The notes beneath the pieces are model-generated. The model saw only the letters and a program-made list of their open reading frames with translations. It searched no databases and had not been told where the DNA came from. Below, piece by piece: positions 1-8,231 of a DNA stretch of 55,564 nt (within the stretch, counting starts at the first letter, position 1; each line of letters begins with the position of its first letter). The position numbers and the translations under genes were made by a program. This DNA is from Paracoccaceae bacterium. GTDB taxonomy: Bacteria; Pseudomonadota; Alphaproteobacteria; Rhodobacterales; Rhodobacteraceae. The DNA is taken from assembly GCA_024742575.1 (NCBI GenBank), contig JANSYF010000015.1:1-55564 (forward strand), given 5' to 3'.

Positions 1-62
1 CGACAATCACCCCGGAACAATTGGAGCTCTTCGACACCCTCGATATACCAAAACCCGCTTGA
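1..62 (+). CDS. 3' end of an unidentified gene (partial)
   Basis: Reading from base 3, an open frame gives TITPEQLELFDTLDIPKPA followed by TGA at 60-62. Only 19 residues are inside the window, so no family can be assigned. The acidic/proline tail could be the C-terminus of many proteins. The frame is the only one open to the window edge that ends in a plausible protein tail, so this is a tentative call. Bases 63-221 after it hold no recognisable gene. Confidence 0.3.
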   Translation, partial: TITPEQLELFDTLDIPKPA

Positions 63-221
63 TCCCTTCTCGGTAGTCACACAATGGCAGACCTGGCCAT
101 AACAATATCAATCACTTAGTCGATTTGCTGTCGAACTTGCATGCGCCCGGCTTTTCTACTTCTGGGCCTTGGGAAGCGCGCAGAGCATCTCAAACAGAAG
201 GTTCGACGCAATCAGCGCGCC

Positions 222-1067
222 TTAAAGCGCGAGAAATCCGACGCCCGTGAAAGCGACCGCGCATCCGGCCCATTGGGCCGGGGTCATCCGCTCTTTAAGG
301 AACATCCATGCCAGTACGACGGTCAGCATGCCGAAAAGAGATGAGGAAACAGCGGCGTATTTTGCGTTTTCCAATGCCCCTGCAGACAGGACACACATCA
401 ATGCGATGCCATCCGCAATGCCCATGGCAACGAGCCAAGGAAGTGCATTTCGGCCCGGCCAGAAGGGAAGCTTGAACACGATAAGCAATCCGACGACCAG
501 CAGCAAAGCAGTCACGCGCGTCACCAGTGTGCTTGGCATTTCGTGACTAATAAAGGCAGCGGATTGGCCAAAGGCGAACGTTCCCGCGAAACCGGCGGCA
601 GCGATCAGCGCGTATATTACGGTTGGTCCGATGGCTGGCGTTTCTTCGTCACTTGTATCTGAGAGAGCCGCCACGCAAGAGACACCGCTGACGATCGCAA
701 ACACTGCGAGCCACTGAAGCGCCGACACCGCATTTCCCTGCAATGCGAACCAGCCCACCGACAAGATGGGGTATCCCGCAATTAACGGTGCAACCAGTCG
801 AACCGGACCCCTTTCAAATGCGTGATAAAGACCGAAGGTGGCGATGACAAAGCAAGCGCCTGCACCGATCGACAGGTAGACGGCTTGCGCGGGCAATGTT
901 TGAAACGTGCCAGTGCCGAATGTCGCCAGGGTGTGAAAGACCAAACCCGTCAGAATGACGATAAAGATGCATGCGCTGATTGAAGTCTTTTGACTTAGAA
1001 ACCGGACGCAGATGTCGTGGAAGCCCCAGCAAAGAGCGGCGACCAGTCCAAGGGCAAGAGCGCTCAT
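222..1067 (-). CDS. EamA/DMT-family membrane transporter
   Basis: A 281-residue, very hydrophobic protein with about ten membrane helices arranged as two five-helix repeats, the layout of the drug/metabolite transporter (EamA) superfamily. The second repeat ends with the typical LKERMTPAQWAGCAVAFTGV-like segment. Members move amino acids, purines or other small metabolites across the inner membrane, and the substrate cannot be read from sequence. It is transcribed away from tdm across a shared 254-base intergenic region, so it may export or import a metabolite of the methylated-amine pathway, but that is only inference from position. The ATG at 1067 has no strong ribosome binding site. Confidence 0.85.
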   Translation of the reverse strand: MSALALGLVAALCWGFHDICVRFLSQKTSISACIFIVILTGLVFHTLATFGTGTFQTLPAQAVYLSIGAGACFVIATFGLYHAFERGPVRLVAPLIAGYPILSVGWFALQGNAVSALQWLAVFAIVSGVSCVAALSDTSDEETPAIGPTVIYALIAAAGFAGTFAFGQSAAFISHEMPSTLVTRVTALLLVVGLLIVFKLPFWPGRNALPWLVAMGIADGIALMCVLSAGALENAKYAAVSSSLFGMLTVVLAWMFLKERMTPAQWAGCAVAFTGVGFLAL

Positions 1068-1321
1068 TTATTGATTCGACATTACTGGCATCGCGTAGAG
1101 ACAAGTTTCTGCCAAAGGGAAAAATGAACTGAGCATGAGGCGAATATTTTCCATAACGGCAATGCAAAACCCGCTGATAAAGATCACAACCGGACCCTGC
1201 GAAGAAAACTGATGTAATGATTGATCATCCGCTCGAATCTATTTGCCGAAGTCTTCATTGCCTGTATTCTTACAATTAAACATTTATTCCGTTCATGCAA
1301 CTCATGTCAGGGAGGGTCAAA
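1068..1321. promoter_or_regulatory. divergent intergenic region EamA/tdm with TTCTTAC element
   Basis: No gene is visible here. It must contain promoters for the minus-strand transporter and for tdm. At 1267-1280 is TTCTTACAATTAAA, which resembles the element at 6299-6312 (TTCTTACTGGTAAA) near tmm and the one at 11292-11306 near amt, but lacks the long T-tract in front. A strong ribosome binding site GGGAGGG (1310-1316) lies five bases before GTG 1322 and decides the tdm start. Confidence 0.45.
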
Positions 1322-3691
1322 GTGCTCGACGACTATCCAAGTGTGCGGCCGGGTCCCCCGAAACCAAGTGCGATCATCAAGCCAAGCGTGTTTTCAATGC
1401 CGCCCGGGACAGAACGATACGTTGTCGAAGGACAAGGTGCTGTTTTGATCCCGATCGAGACAGGGGATCAGCTGACAATCGTAAACGATGAAGGTGGGCA
1501 ACGTTGCGAGATTGTTGTCGCAGATGGCAAAGGCCGCGTTGATGCCGGGATCATTGGAGCGACAGTGCAGGGGCCTGCAGACGGTCTGAAATCACTGCTG
1601 ACGTCGGATGACCGATCCTTGCGTGGGCTGCGCATGGGGCTCGATGCGCGCGGTATTGACTTGGGTTCGGCGCAAGCGGTTCATCTATTCGAAAACACAA
1701 CACCCGCCAAAACCGAGGCAAGTTTTTCCGCGGTGCGAAACGGGACGTTGATCATCGCGGCACCTGGGCCTGTGATGGATTTCGAAACCCAAGACACGGC
1801 AACATCGCTGACCGTGATGATCAAACGAGCTACGATCAAAACGCGCGCGCGGTTTGCCTTGCCAGACCCGTTGGCGGACCCTTTGACTGACGTGCGTATC
1901 CACAGCCAAACAGCGCAGGCCTATTTTGTGAAGGCTGGCGACTACATCCAGATCCTGGATGTCGATGGGCGGCAATGTACTGATTTTGAATGCTTTTCGG
2001 CACGAAAACTCGACAAAGGCATCGAACATGCGTTGGACGTCACCACAACACGGACGTTGATGGGCCATGCTTATCCTATGCCTGGCTTACATGCGAAATA
2101 TTATGATCAGGAAATGGTCCCGCTGGTTGAAGTGGTGCAAGACACATGCGGGCGCCATGATGCCTTTGCGATGGCGTGCACCGCGAAATACTATGACGAT
2201 ATCGGCTATCCGGGCCATGTGAATTGCTCGGATAACTTCAACAAGGCGCTTGCTGAATACAACGTCACGGGCCGCCCGGGCTGGATGGCAATCAACTTCT
2301 TCTTCAATACGTTCCTCGACGATCACGGCGTCATGTACTCCGACGAGCCGTGGAGCCGTCCGGGTGACTACGTTCTGTTGCGGGCCCTTACGGATATCGT
2401 TTGTGTGTCCAGCGCGTGCCCGGATGACACCACAGCTGCCAATGGTTGGGACCCGACCGACATTCACATTCGCACTTATAGCGGCAAGGAAACCTTTCAG
2501 AAGGCCGTTGCTATCCGCGCCACACCAGATTCAGAGGCCAAAATGACCAAGCAAACCGGTTTCCACGAGAGTTTCGCCAAACACACCCGGAACTTTGTTG
2601 AGTATAATGGTTTTTGGTTGGCCAATTGTTTTGCCGCTGCCGGTCCCATTGCGGAATACCATGCGTGCCGGGAAAAATGTGTGATCCTTGATCTATCGCC
2701 GCTGCGCAAATTCGAGATCACTGGCCCAGACTCCGAAGCGCTGTGTCAGTACGCCTTTACCCGTAATATGAAAACGCTTCCCGTAGGCGGCGTGGTGTAT
2801 ACCGCGATGTGTTACGAACACGGCGGAATGATTGACGACGGCACTGTTTTTCGGCTGGGAAAGGACAATTTCCGCTGGATCGGTGGGTCTGATTACGGTG
2901 GCGAATGGCTGCGCGATTTGGCCGAAAAGCACGGCCTCAAGGTGCTTGTGCGGTCTTCGACCGACCAAATGCACAATGTCGCGGTGCAAGGCCCAGAAAG
3001 CCGTGATCTGCTGCGCAAGCTTGTCTGGACAGCGCCCCACAACCCGGAGTTCGACCAGTTGGACTGGTTCCGTCACACGCCTGCGCGGTTGCACAATGAA
3101 GCAGGCACACCATTCGTGTTGAGCCGTACCGGGTATACGGGCGAGTTGGGCTACGAGGTATTTTGCCATCCCAAAGACTGCAAAGAGATCTTTGATGCGA
3201 TCTGGGACGCCGGACAAGAGCACGGGCTGACCCCAATGGGGCTTGAGGCGCTCGATATGGTGCGGATCGAAGCCGGGTTGATCTTTGCGGGGTATGATTT
3301 CTCGGATCAGACGGATCCGTTTGAGGCGGGCATTGGGTTCACCTGTCCATTGAAGTCTAAATCGGATGATTTTGTCGGACGCGACGCCCTGATCCGGCGC
3401 AAAGAGCATCCGATGCGCAAGCTTGTGGGCCTTGAGATCGACAGCAACGTCGATGTGAGCCACGGCGATTGCATTCATATCGGTCGTGCTCAGATCGGCG
3501 AGATCACATCGTCCATGCGGTCTCCCTTGTTGAAAAAGAACATCGCCTTGGCGCGGATCGACGTGGCACATGCAGCGGCCGGAACCGAGGTCGAGATTGG
3601 CAAGCTTGATGGTCATCAGATGCGTTTGCCCGCAAGAGTTGCAGAAACGCTTGCCGCGTATGATCCCAACAAGGAACGTCCCCGGTCATGA
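1322..3691 (+). CDS. tdm: trimethylamine N-oxide demethylase
   Basis: About 789 residues in two parts: an N-terminal DUF1989 (urea-carboxylase-associated) module in roughly the first 370 residues, and a C-terminal GcvT-type tetrahydrofolate-binding module with the usual RTGYTGELGYEVF and LDMVRIEAG motifs. This fusion is the architecture of Tdm from Methylocella silvestris and Roseobacters, which splits TMAO into dimethylamine and formaldehyde; the GcvT part is thought to capture formaldehyde on tetrahydrofolate. Several cysteines in the DUF1989 part (in QCTDFECFS, QDTCGRHDAF and GHVNCSDNF) are candidates for the metal site known in the family. GTG 1322 is preferred over ATG 1295 because GGGAGGG sits five bases upstream. 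The next gene overlaps by ATGA, so translation is probably coupled. Confidence 0.9.
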   Translation: MLDDYPSVRPGPPKPSAIIKPSVFSMPPGTERYVVEGQGAVLIPIETGDQLTIVNDEGGQRCEIVVADGKGRVDAGIIGATVQGPADGLKSLLTSDDRSLRGLRMGLDARGIDLGSAQAVHLFENTTPAKTEASFSAVRNGTLIIAAPGPVMDFETQDTATSLTVMIKRATIKTRARFALPDPLADPLTDVRIHSQTAQAYFVKAGDYIQILDVDGRQCTDFECFSARKLDKGIEHALDVTTTRTLMGHAYPMPGLHAKYYDQEMVPLVEVVQDTCGRHDAFAMACTAKYYDDIGYPGHVNCSDNFNKALAEYNVTGRPGWMAINFFFNTFLDDHGVMYSDEPWSRPGDYVLLRALTDIVCVSSACPDDTTAANGWDPTDIHIRTYSGKETFQKAVAIRATPDSEAKMTKQTGFHESFAKHTRNFVEYNGFWLANCFAAAGPIAEYHACREKCVILDLSPLRKFEITGPDSEALCQYAFTRNMKTLPVGGVVYTAMCYEHGGMIDDGTVFRLGKDNFRWIGGSDYGGEWLRDLAEKHGLKVLVRSSTDQMHNVAVQGPESRDLLRKLVWTAPHNPEFDQLDWFRHTPARLHNEAGTPFVLSRTGYTGELGYEVFCHPKDCKEIFDAIWDAGQEHGLTPMGLEALDMVRIEAGLIFAGYDFSDQTDPFEAGIGFTCPLKSKSDDFVGRDALIRRKEHPMRKLVGLEIDSNVDVSHGDCIHIGRAQIGEITSSMRSPLLKKNIALARIDVAHAAAGTEVEIGKLDGHQMRLPARVAETLAAYDPNKERPRS

Positions 3692-4053
3692 TCCGCTTTG
3701 CCATCGCACTGGCCGTTTTCTCCGGAGCAGCAGAGGCGCAATCGGTCAAACTGCGTGGTAATGAGGTTGAGATATTGCTTTCGGGCAATACAGCCATCGG
3801 CATGTGGGAGGGTCATGCGTACCGCCAGTATTACGACGCGGACGGAACCACGATTTACGCCCAAGAGGGGTCAGCGTCCTTGCGTGGGAATTGGCGGGTC
3901 GAGGGAGAGGAATACCAGAGCATCGGGATCTTCGATGTGGACTGGGAAGGCAGGTTCGTCATGGAATATGCTGGCCAATGGTTCTGGGTCAGTAAGACAA
4001 TTCCACCCACGCCGTTCGAGGTAGTCGAAGGAAAGAAGTTGTTTGCGGAATGA
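3688..4053 (+). CDS. small secreted protein, unknown function
   Basis: A 121-residue protein starting with a clear Sec signal peptide (MIRFAIALAVFSGAAEA, likely cleavage after AEA). The mature part is short and rich in aromatic and charged residues (YRQYYDADGTTIY, GNWRVEGEEY, QWFWVSKT), typical of a small periplasmic beta-sheet protein. I do not recognise a family. The start overlaps the tdm stop by four bases (ATGA) and its end overlaps the next gene, so it belongs to the tdm transcript. A periplasmic role linked to methylated amines is possible but not shown. Confidence 0.75.
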   Translation: MIRFAIALAVFSGAAEAQSVKLRGNEVEILLSGNTAIGMWEGHAYRQYYDADGTTIYAQEGSASLRGNWRVEGEEYQSIGIFDVDWEGRFVMEYAGQWFWVSKTIPPTPFEVVEGKKLFAE

Positions 4054-4463
4054 GCATGCTGAACGACATTGGTGGCGAACAAAAATTGCGCGATCTGGTC
4101 GAGCTGTTCTATGATCTGGTCGAGACACTTCCCGAAGGGGCGAATCTACGACGCCTCCATGCCCGAGGCCATGGAGTTGCACATGCCCGTGTTGAGCAAT
4201 TCAATTTCCTGAGTGGGTTCATGGGTGGTCGGCCATATTACAAAGAGAAGCATCAGCATATGGATGTTAAGCTGATGCACGCCCACGTTCCTATTCGGAA
4301 GGCCGACGCTGAGAACTGGCTTTTTTGTATGCGAAAGGCTTTGGCCGAAGAAGCGCATACAGGGCCACATATAGATAAGCTGAATGCAGTCTTTGAACGT
4401 GTTGCAATGTTATTGATTAACGAGGTGCCAGATTGGGAAGATCATTTAGCAAAGTCGGAATGA
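4050..4463 (+). CDS. group II truncated haemoglobin
   Basis: A 137-residue protein matching the truncated haemoglobin fold. The segment GGRPYY is followed by LMHAHVPI with the likely proximal haem His at residue 77, then ADAENWLFCMRKAL, the signature helix G region of group II members (usual form RHxPFxI...WLxCM). Such proteins bind oxygen or nitric oxide in the cytoplasm. The overlap with genes on both sides suggests translation from the tdm mRNA. In this setting it may supply oxygen to nearby oxygenases (Tmm, Dmm) or protect them from nitric oxide; both are inference. The VPI in place of the usual PFxI is a mild departure from the family pattern. Confidence 0.85.
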   Translation: MSMLNDIGGEQKLRDLVELFYDLVETLPEGANLRRLHARGHGVAHARVEQFNFLSGFMGGRPYYKEKHQHMDVKLMHAHVPIRKADAENWLFCMRKALAEEAHTGPHIDKLNAVFERVAMLLINEVPDWEDHLAKSE

Positions 4464-4891
4464 ACTCTCGTTTCGTGGTGGGGCTGGCAGTGTCGTTGTC
4501 TGTAGGGTCAGCGGCACATGCCAATATATGTGACGATGCCCTGATGCTCGGTACCCAGAGCGCTGATCTTATATTGACACTTCCGGGAACGCAGATGCCA
4601 ACTCAGTGTACGCGTTCACTGGTGTTGTCCGGTGGCTCTCAGGTGCATTGTGGTTGGGCGTTTCCTTACCGAGCACCCGAAGCGACCGTCGCCTTCGAAC
4701 GTCTTGTAGCCACTGTTTCTGAGTGTCTTGGGGCCGAAGCCACAATGACGGCAGATCCGGATGTAAACCACCCGGATTTTTATGATCTCCAGACCTTTCA
4801 GATGAAAGGCCAGGAGATCGGAGTTTCGCTGAAGGATAAGGCGGGTCTGTCAGAGACCTACATCTTCCTCAGAATTGCGGTTCCAGACTAG
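4460..4891 (+). CDS. small secreted cysteine-containing protein, unknown function
   Basis: 143 residues from ATG 4460, which overlaps the globin stop (ATGA). It begins with a signal peptide (MNSRFVVGLAVSLSVGSAAHA), giving a mature protein of about 120 residues. Four cysteines (in NICDDA, PTQCTR, QVHCGW and SECLGA) could form two disulfides in the periplasm. An upstream in-frame ATG at 4433 would bury the signal peptide and is less likely. No family recognised. It ends the tdm operon and is convergent with tmm, with only one base between the two stop codons. Confidence 0.7.
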   Translation: MNSRFVVGLAVSLSVGSAAHANICDDALMLGTQSADLILTLPGTQMPTQCTRSLVLSGGSQVHCGWAFPYRAPEATVAFERLVATVSECLGAEATMTADPDVNHPDFYDLQTFQMKGQEIGVSLKDKAGLSETYIFLRIAVPD

Positions 4892-4892
4892 T

Positions 4893-6227
4893 TTAGTTCT
4901 GGAGGTAGACCTCAAGACTGTCATCCAGTGCATCTTTCCACGGCGTGTGATGCAACGGTGCCATCGTACCCGTGATGACGGATTTATAGGCGTTGTTGCG
5001 GAAGGTCATGATGTCCACCTTCTTGTGCCCTTTCCACTCTTTGAAGGCTTGGCACGCCCCCTCGACATCAAAGCTTGGGTAATCCGTCTCGTCGATGAGT
5101 TCCTTGGTATAGTCGCCCTGATACCAGATGCAGGCGTAGTCATCTTCAAGCGCTGCTTCCGCCGCCTTGCGTGCATCGACGTCAGCCACCATCGCGGCAT
5201 GGTCGGGCAGGGCGATCCGGTCCATGATGACATCCCGTACCCACCAAGCTTGGGCATCGAACATGTTGAACGTGAACCACTGATCCTGCATCCCTAAATA
5301 GAACAGGTCAGGTTCATGAACATAGGTGGTGCCCTTGTAAAGGTCGTTGGACGCCAACACGTTCGGGGTCTTGAGACGCAGGCTGTCCGGCAGGAAGGGG
5401 AAGTGGTGCTTGTAGCCGGTACACAGGATTACTGCATCGACATCTTTGGTGGTGCCATCTTTGAAATGCGCCGTATTGCCGTCCACTTGGGTGAGCAGCG
5501 GCACCTCTTTCCAATTGTCGGGCCATTTGTAACCCATGGGCGCCGTGCGGTGGCTAACAGTGATGCTTTTGGCACCGTATTTCCAAAGCTGCGAACCAAT
5601 GTCTTCGGCTGAATAGGATGTTCCGACGATAAGTACGTCCTTGCCAGCAAATTCCATTGCGTCGCGGAAATCATGGGCGTGCAAAACGCGGCCCTTGAAC
5701 GTGTCGAAACCGTCGAAATGGGGCACGTTCGGAGTGCTGAAATGGCCTGTTGCCACGATCACATGATCGAAGTGCTCTGTGTACGTGTGGTCTTCGGGCA
5801 GGTGGCAGACCGTGACATTGAAGCCGGTATCGGTTTTCTCGACCCAGCGGACCGTCGTTTCAAAGCGGATCCAATCGCGAACGCCAGCTTTTTCGACCCG
5901 ACCTTGAATGTAGTCGAAGAGAACGGCACGGGGCGGGTATGAAGCGATTTGCTTTCCGAAATGTTCTTCAAAGCTGTAATCAGCGAATTCAAGCCCTTCC
6001 TTGGGGCCGTTCGACCACAGATAACGGTACATCGAACCATGCACAGGCTCTCCGTACTGATCCAGGCCCGTCCGCCAAGTGTAATTCCAAAGTCCGCCCC
6101 AATTCGCTTGTTTTTCGAAGCAGACGATTTCCGGAATTTCAGCACCCTTAGCTTGTGCTGATTGAAACGCGCGCAGCTGCGCAAGGCCTGACGGCCCGGC
6201 CCCCAAAACAGCAATTCGCTTGGTCAT
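4893..6227 (-). CDS. tmm: trimethylamine monooxygenase (flavin-containing)
   Basis: 444 residues, the size of Roseobacter Tmm. The FAD-binding motif GAGPSG is at residues 9-14. The FMO signature FxGxxxHxxxF appears as [11 protein letters not shown] at 177-187, and the NADPH site as [11 protein letters not shown] at 201-211. Tmm oxidises trimethylamine to TMAO with NADPH and oxygen, and in marine bacteria it also converts dimethylsulfide to DMSO. Neighbouring tdm and the downstream demethylation genes fit this assignment much better than a generic FMO. A good ribosome binding site (AGGAGC) precedes ATG 6227. It is a single-gene unit whose upstream region carries the TTCTTAC element. Confidence 0.93.
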   Translation of the reverse strand: MTKRIAVLGAGPSGLAQLRAFQSAQAKGAEIPEIVCFEKQANWGGLWNYTWRTGLDQYGEPVHGSMYRYLWSNGPKEGLEFADYSFEEHFGKQIASYPPRAVLFDYIQGRVEKAGVRDWIRFETTVRWVEKTDTGFNVTVCHLPEDHTYTEHFDHVIVATGHFSTPNVPHFDGFDTFKGRVLHAHDFRDAMEFAGKDVLIVGTSYSAEDIGSQLWKYGAKSITVSHRTAPMGYKWPDNWKEVPLLTQVDGNTAHFKDGTTKDVDAVILCTGYKHHFPFLPDSLRLKTPNVLASNDLYKGTTYVHEPDLFYLGMQDQWFTFNMFDAQAWWVRDVIMDRIALPDHAAMVADVDARKAAEAALEDDYACIWYQGDYTKELIDETDYPSFDVEGACQAFKEWKGHKKVDIMTFRNNAYKSVITGTMAPLHHTPWKDALDDSLEVYLQN

Positions 6228-6289
6228 CGTACGGCTCCTTTATGTGAAAATATTTGTCGCCTCATTGCAATGGCATCACCACTATAAGT

Positions 6290-6320
6290 CAACAATTTTT
6301 CTTACTGGTAAAATGATAAA
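6290..6320. promoter_or_regulatory. T-tract + TTCTTACTGGTAAA element (tmm side)
   Basis: A T-run leads into TTCTTACTGGTAAA (6299-6312), 72 bases upstream of the tmm start and about 80 bases before the plus-strand membrane gene at 6393. Close relatives occur between mgsA and amt and between mgdA and tmoX. The ACTGGTAA half resembles an operator half-site. No regulator can be assigned from sequence alone. Confidence 0.45.
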
Positions 6321-6392
6321 AGCTCCGTTCGCCTGTTGGACTGGCTTTAAATTGCAGATAGCCTTGAAGAGAAACGCAATAGGGGCAGGGGC

Positions 6393-6791
6393 ATGACAAA
6401 CGAAAAACCTCATTTCAGCTTCTGGCTCATCGCAGCGGCAGGTCTTGCTTGGAATTTGATGGGGTGCTTGAACTACATCACACAAACCAACCCGGAAAAC
6501 GTTGCTCGGATGCCTGAAATCTATCAGGTGATCATTGCGGGACGACCAGCTTGGGCAACATTTGCCTTTGCAATCGCCGTTTTCGGCGGGGCCGTTGGGT
6601 GCATCCTTTTGCTGATGCGCAAAAAGATGGCGTTTCCGGTTCTGGCTATTTCATTTGTCGGGATTGTTGTGACCGCGTGGTTCACGTTTAGCGTTGTTGG
6701 CGCCGTGCCTTCGATGGTGCTGTCTATCCTCATCGGCGCGGCGCTGCTTTGGTACGCGTCCATTGTGCGCCGTTTTCACTGGCTTGCATGA
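6393..6791 (+). CDS. small four-helix membrane protein, unknown function
   Basis: 132 residues with about four predicted membrane helices (starting near FWLIAAAGLAWNLMG, PAWATFAFAIAVFGG, PVLAISFVGIVVTAW and MVLSILIGAALLWY) and a short cytoplasmic end. A good ribosome binding site (AGGGG) precedes ATG 6393. Its placement between tmm and gmaS, facing away from tmm, suggests co-regulation with the methylamine genes. I recognise it only as a conserved-looking hypothetical inner-membrane protein; a transport or sensing role is open. Confidence 0.7.
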   Translation: MTNEKPHFSFWLIAAAGLAWNLMGCLNYITQTNPENVARMPEIYQVIIAGRPAWATFAFAIAVFGGAVGCILLLMRKKMAFPVLAISFVGIVVTAWFTFSVVGAVPSMVLSILIGAALLWYASIVRRFHWLA

Positions 6792-6795
6792 GGAA

Positions 6796-6831
6796 GAAAA
6801 AAGGCCTGTGCAACAGGATGTTGCACAGGCC
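6796..6831 (-). terminator. Rho-independent terminator of mgsABC-gmaS
   Basis: On the minus strand, a perfect 13-base-pair stem (6803-6815 with 6819-6831, loop of three bases) is followed by a run of T. It sits seven bases after the gmaS stop and ends the operon that starts at 11196. Confidence 0.9.
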
Positions 6832-6837
6832 GTCAGA

Positions 6838-8166
6838 TTAGATATCCAGCGTGTTTGCCTTTTCCCACGATGAGAAGTGTGAGGCGTAGTCGTTCCACTC
6901 TTCGTGTTTCATCTTGAGATAAGCGGCCGAGAATTCTTGGCCCATCGTTTCTTTCAAGCCTTCGTCTTTGTCATACTCGCGAAGGGCATCCAGCATATTC
7001 AGCGGCAGTTTCGGTGCGTCTGTGACCGTGTGGCCTTCGGCATACATGTCAATATCATGCCGCTTGCCCGGATCGGCCTTAGAGCGGATGCCTGACAGCC
7101 CAGCAGCAATGATTACAGCCTGCAAAAGATAGGGGTTGGCCGCACCATCGGGAAGACGCAGTTCAAACCGGCCCGGTCCGGGGACGCGAACCATGTGCGT
7201 TCGGTTGTTACCTGTCCATGTTACGGAATTCGGCGCCCAAGTCGCACCAGACGTGGTGCGCGGTGCGTTGATCCGCTTATAGCTGTTGACGGTTGGGTTG
7301 GTGATCGCCGCTAGTGCACTTGCGTGCTTCATGATCCCGCCAAGGAAATGTTTGCCACGTTCGGACAGGCCGACTTCGCCAGTCTGCCCAGAGCCTTCTC
7401 CGGCGAACACGTTTGTCTTGGCATCTGTGCCGGGCGCATCCCAAACCGAAATATGCGCGTGGCACCCATTCCCCGTGAGGCCTTCAATCGGCTTTGGCAT
7501 GAACGTCACACGGTAGCCGTGCTTTTCGGCAACGCACTTGGCCATGAATTTGAAGAACGAGTGTTTGTCCGCCGTGCGCAGCGCATCGTCGAAGTCCCAG
7601 TTCATCTCCCACTGGCCATTCGCGTCTTCGTGGTCGTTCTGATAGGGGTTCCAGCCCAGCTCAAGCATGTGGTCCGAAATCTCACGGATCACATCCAGAC
7701 GCCGCATGAACGCCTGCTGATCATAGCAGGGCTTGGCAGCCGTATCATATTGGTCCGAAATCTGTTGGCCGTCAGGCGTGAGTAGAAAGAACTCGGCTTC
7801 GATGCCGGTCTTTACATGCATCCCTTCTGCTGCCGCTTCTTCGATCAAACGACACAACACATTGCGGGGTGCTTGTTTAAGGGGCTCGCCCTCCATCACG
7901 CAGTTGGCGGGAACCCAAGCGATTTCCTTGTTCCAAGGCAGGATGATTACGGCCTCGGGGTCTGGGACAGCCAGCATGTCGGGATGCGCTGGAGTCAGGT
8001 CAAGCCATGTGGCAAACCCGGCGAACCCTGCGCCATCTTCCTGCATGTCCGCGATCGCACGCGCGGGAACAAGCTTGGCGCGCTGTCCTCCAAACAGATC
8101 GGTGTAGGAAATCATAAAGTATTTGACGCCATTCTTTTCGGCGAATTTTGCTAGGTCTGTTGCCAT
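6838..8166 (-). CDS. gmaS: gamma-glutamylmethylamide synthetase (glutamine synthetase III-like)
   Basis: 442 residues from ATG 8166, which has AGGGAA eight bases upstream; a longer frame reaching 8364 lacks such a site. It has the glutamine synthetase catalytic fold: EAEFFLLTPDG, NDHEDANGQWEMN, NGCHAHISVW, and FELRLPDGAANPYLLQA near the C-terminus. In Roseobacters the copy beside mgsABC is GmaS, which joins glutamate and methylamine with ATP to give gamma-glutamylmethylamide in the cytoplasm. The gene order mgsA-mgsB-mgsC-gmaS is the recognised N-methylglutamate pathway arrangement, so this is preferred over a housekeeping glutamine synthetase, although some ammonia activity is possible. Confidence 0.9.
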   Translation of the reverse strand: MATDLAKFAEKNGVKYFMISYTDLFGGQRAKLVPARAIADMQEDGAGFAGFATWLDLTPAHPDMLAVPDPEAVIILPWNKEIAWVPANCVMEGEPLKQAPRNVLCRLIEEAAAEGMHVKTGIEAEFFLLTPDGQQISDQYDTAAKPCYDQQAFMRRLDVIREISDHMLELGWNPYQNDHEDANGQWEMNWDFDDALRTADKHSFFKFMAKCVAEKHGYRVTFMPKPIEGLTGNGCHAHISVWDAPGTDAKTNVFAGEGSGQTGEVGLSERGKHFLGGIMKHASALAAITNPTVNSYKRINAPRTTSGATWAPNSVTWTGNNRTHMVRVPGPGRFELRLPDGAANPYLLQAVIIAAGLSGIRSKADPGKRHDIDMYAEGHTVTDAPKLPLNMLDALREYDKDEGLKETMGQEFSAAYLKMKHEEWNDYASHFSSWEKANTLDI

Positions 8167-8231
8167 CGGTTTTTTCCCTGTCGTAGAAAATTCGGGGCGC
8201 GGTCTGATTGTCAGCCGCGCCCTCGTTTTGG

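Noticed and set aside
2693..3616. Long minus-strand open frame opposite tdm (about 307 residues)
   Set aside because: It lies wholly inside the strongly supported tdm coding region, has low-complexity Arg/Pro-rich stretches and no family features: a shadow of the real gene.
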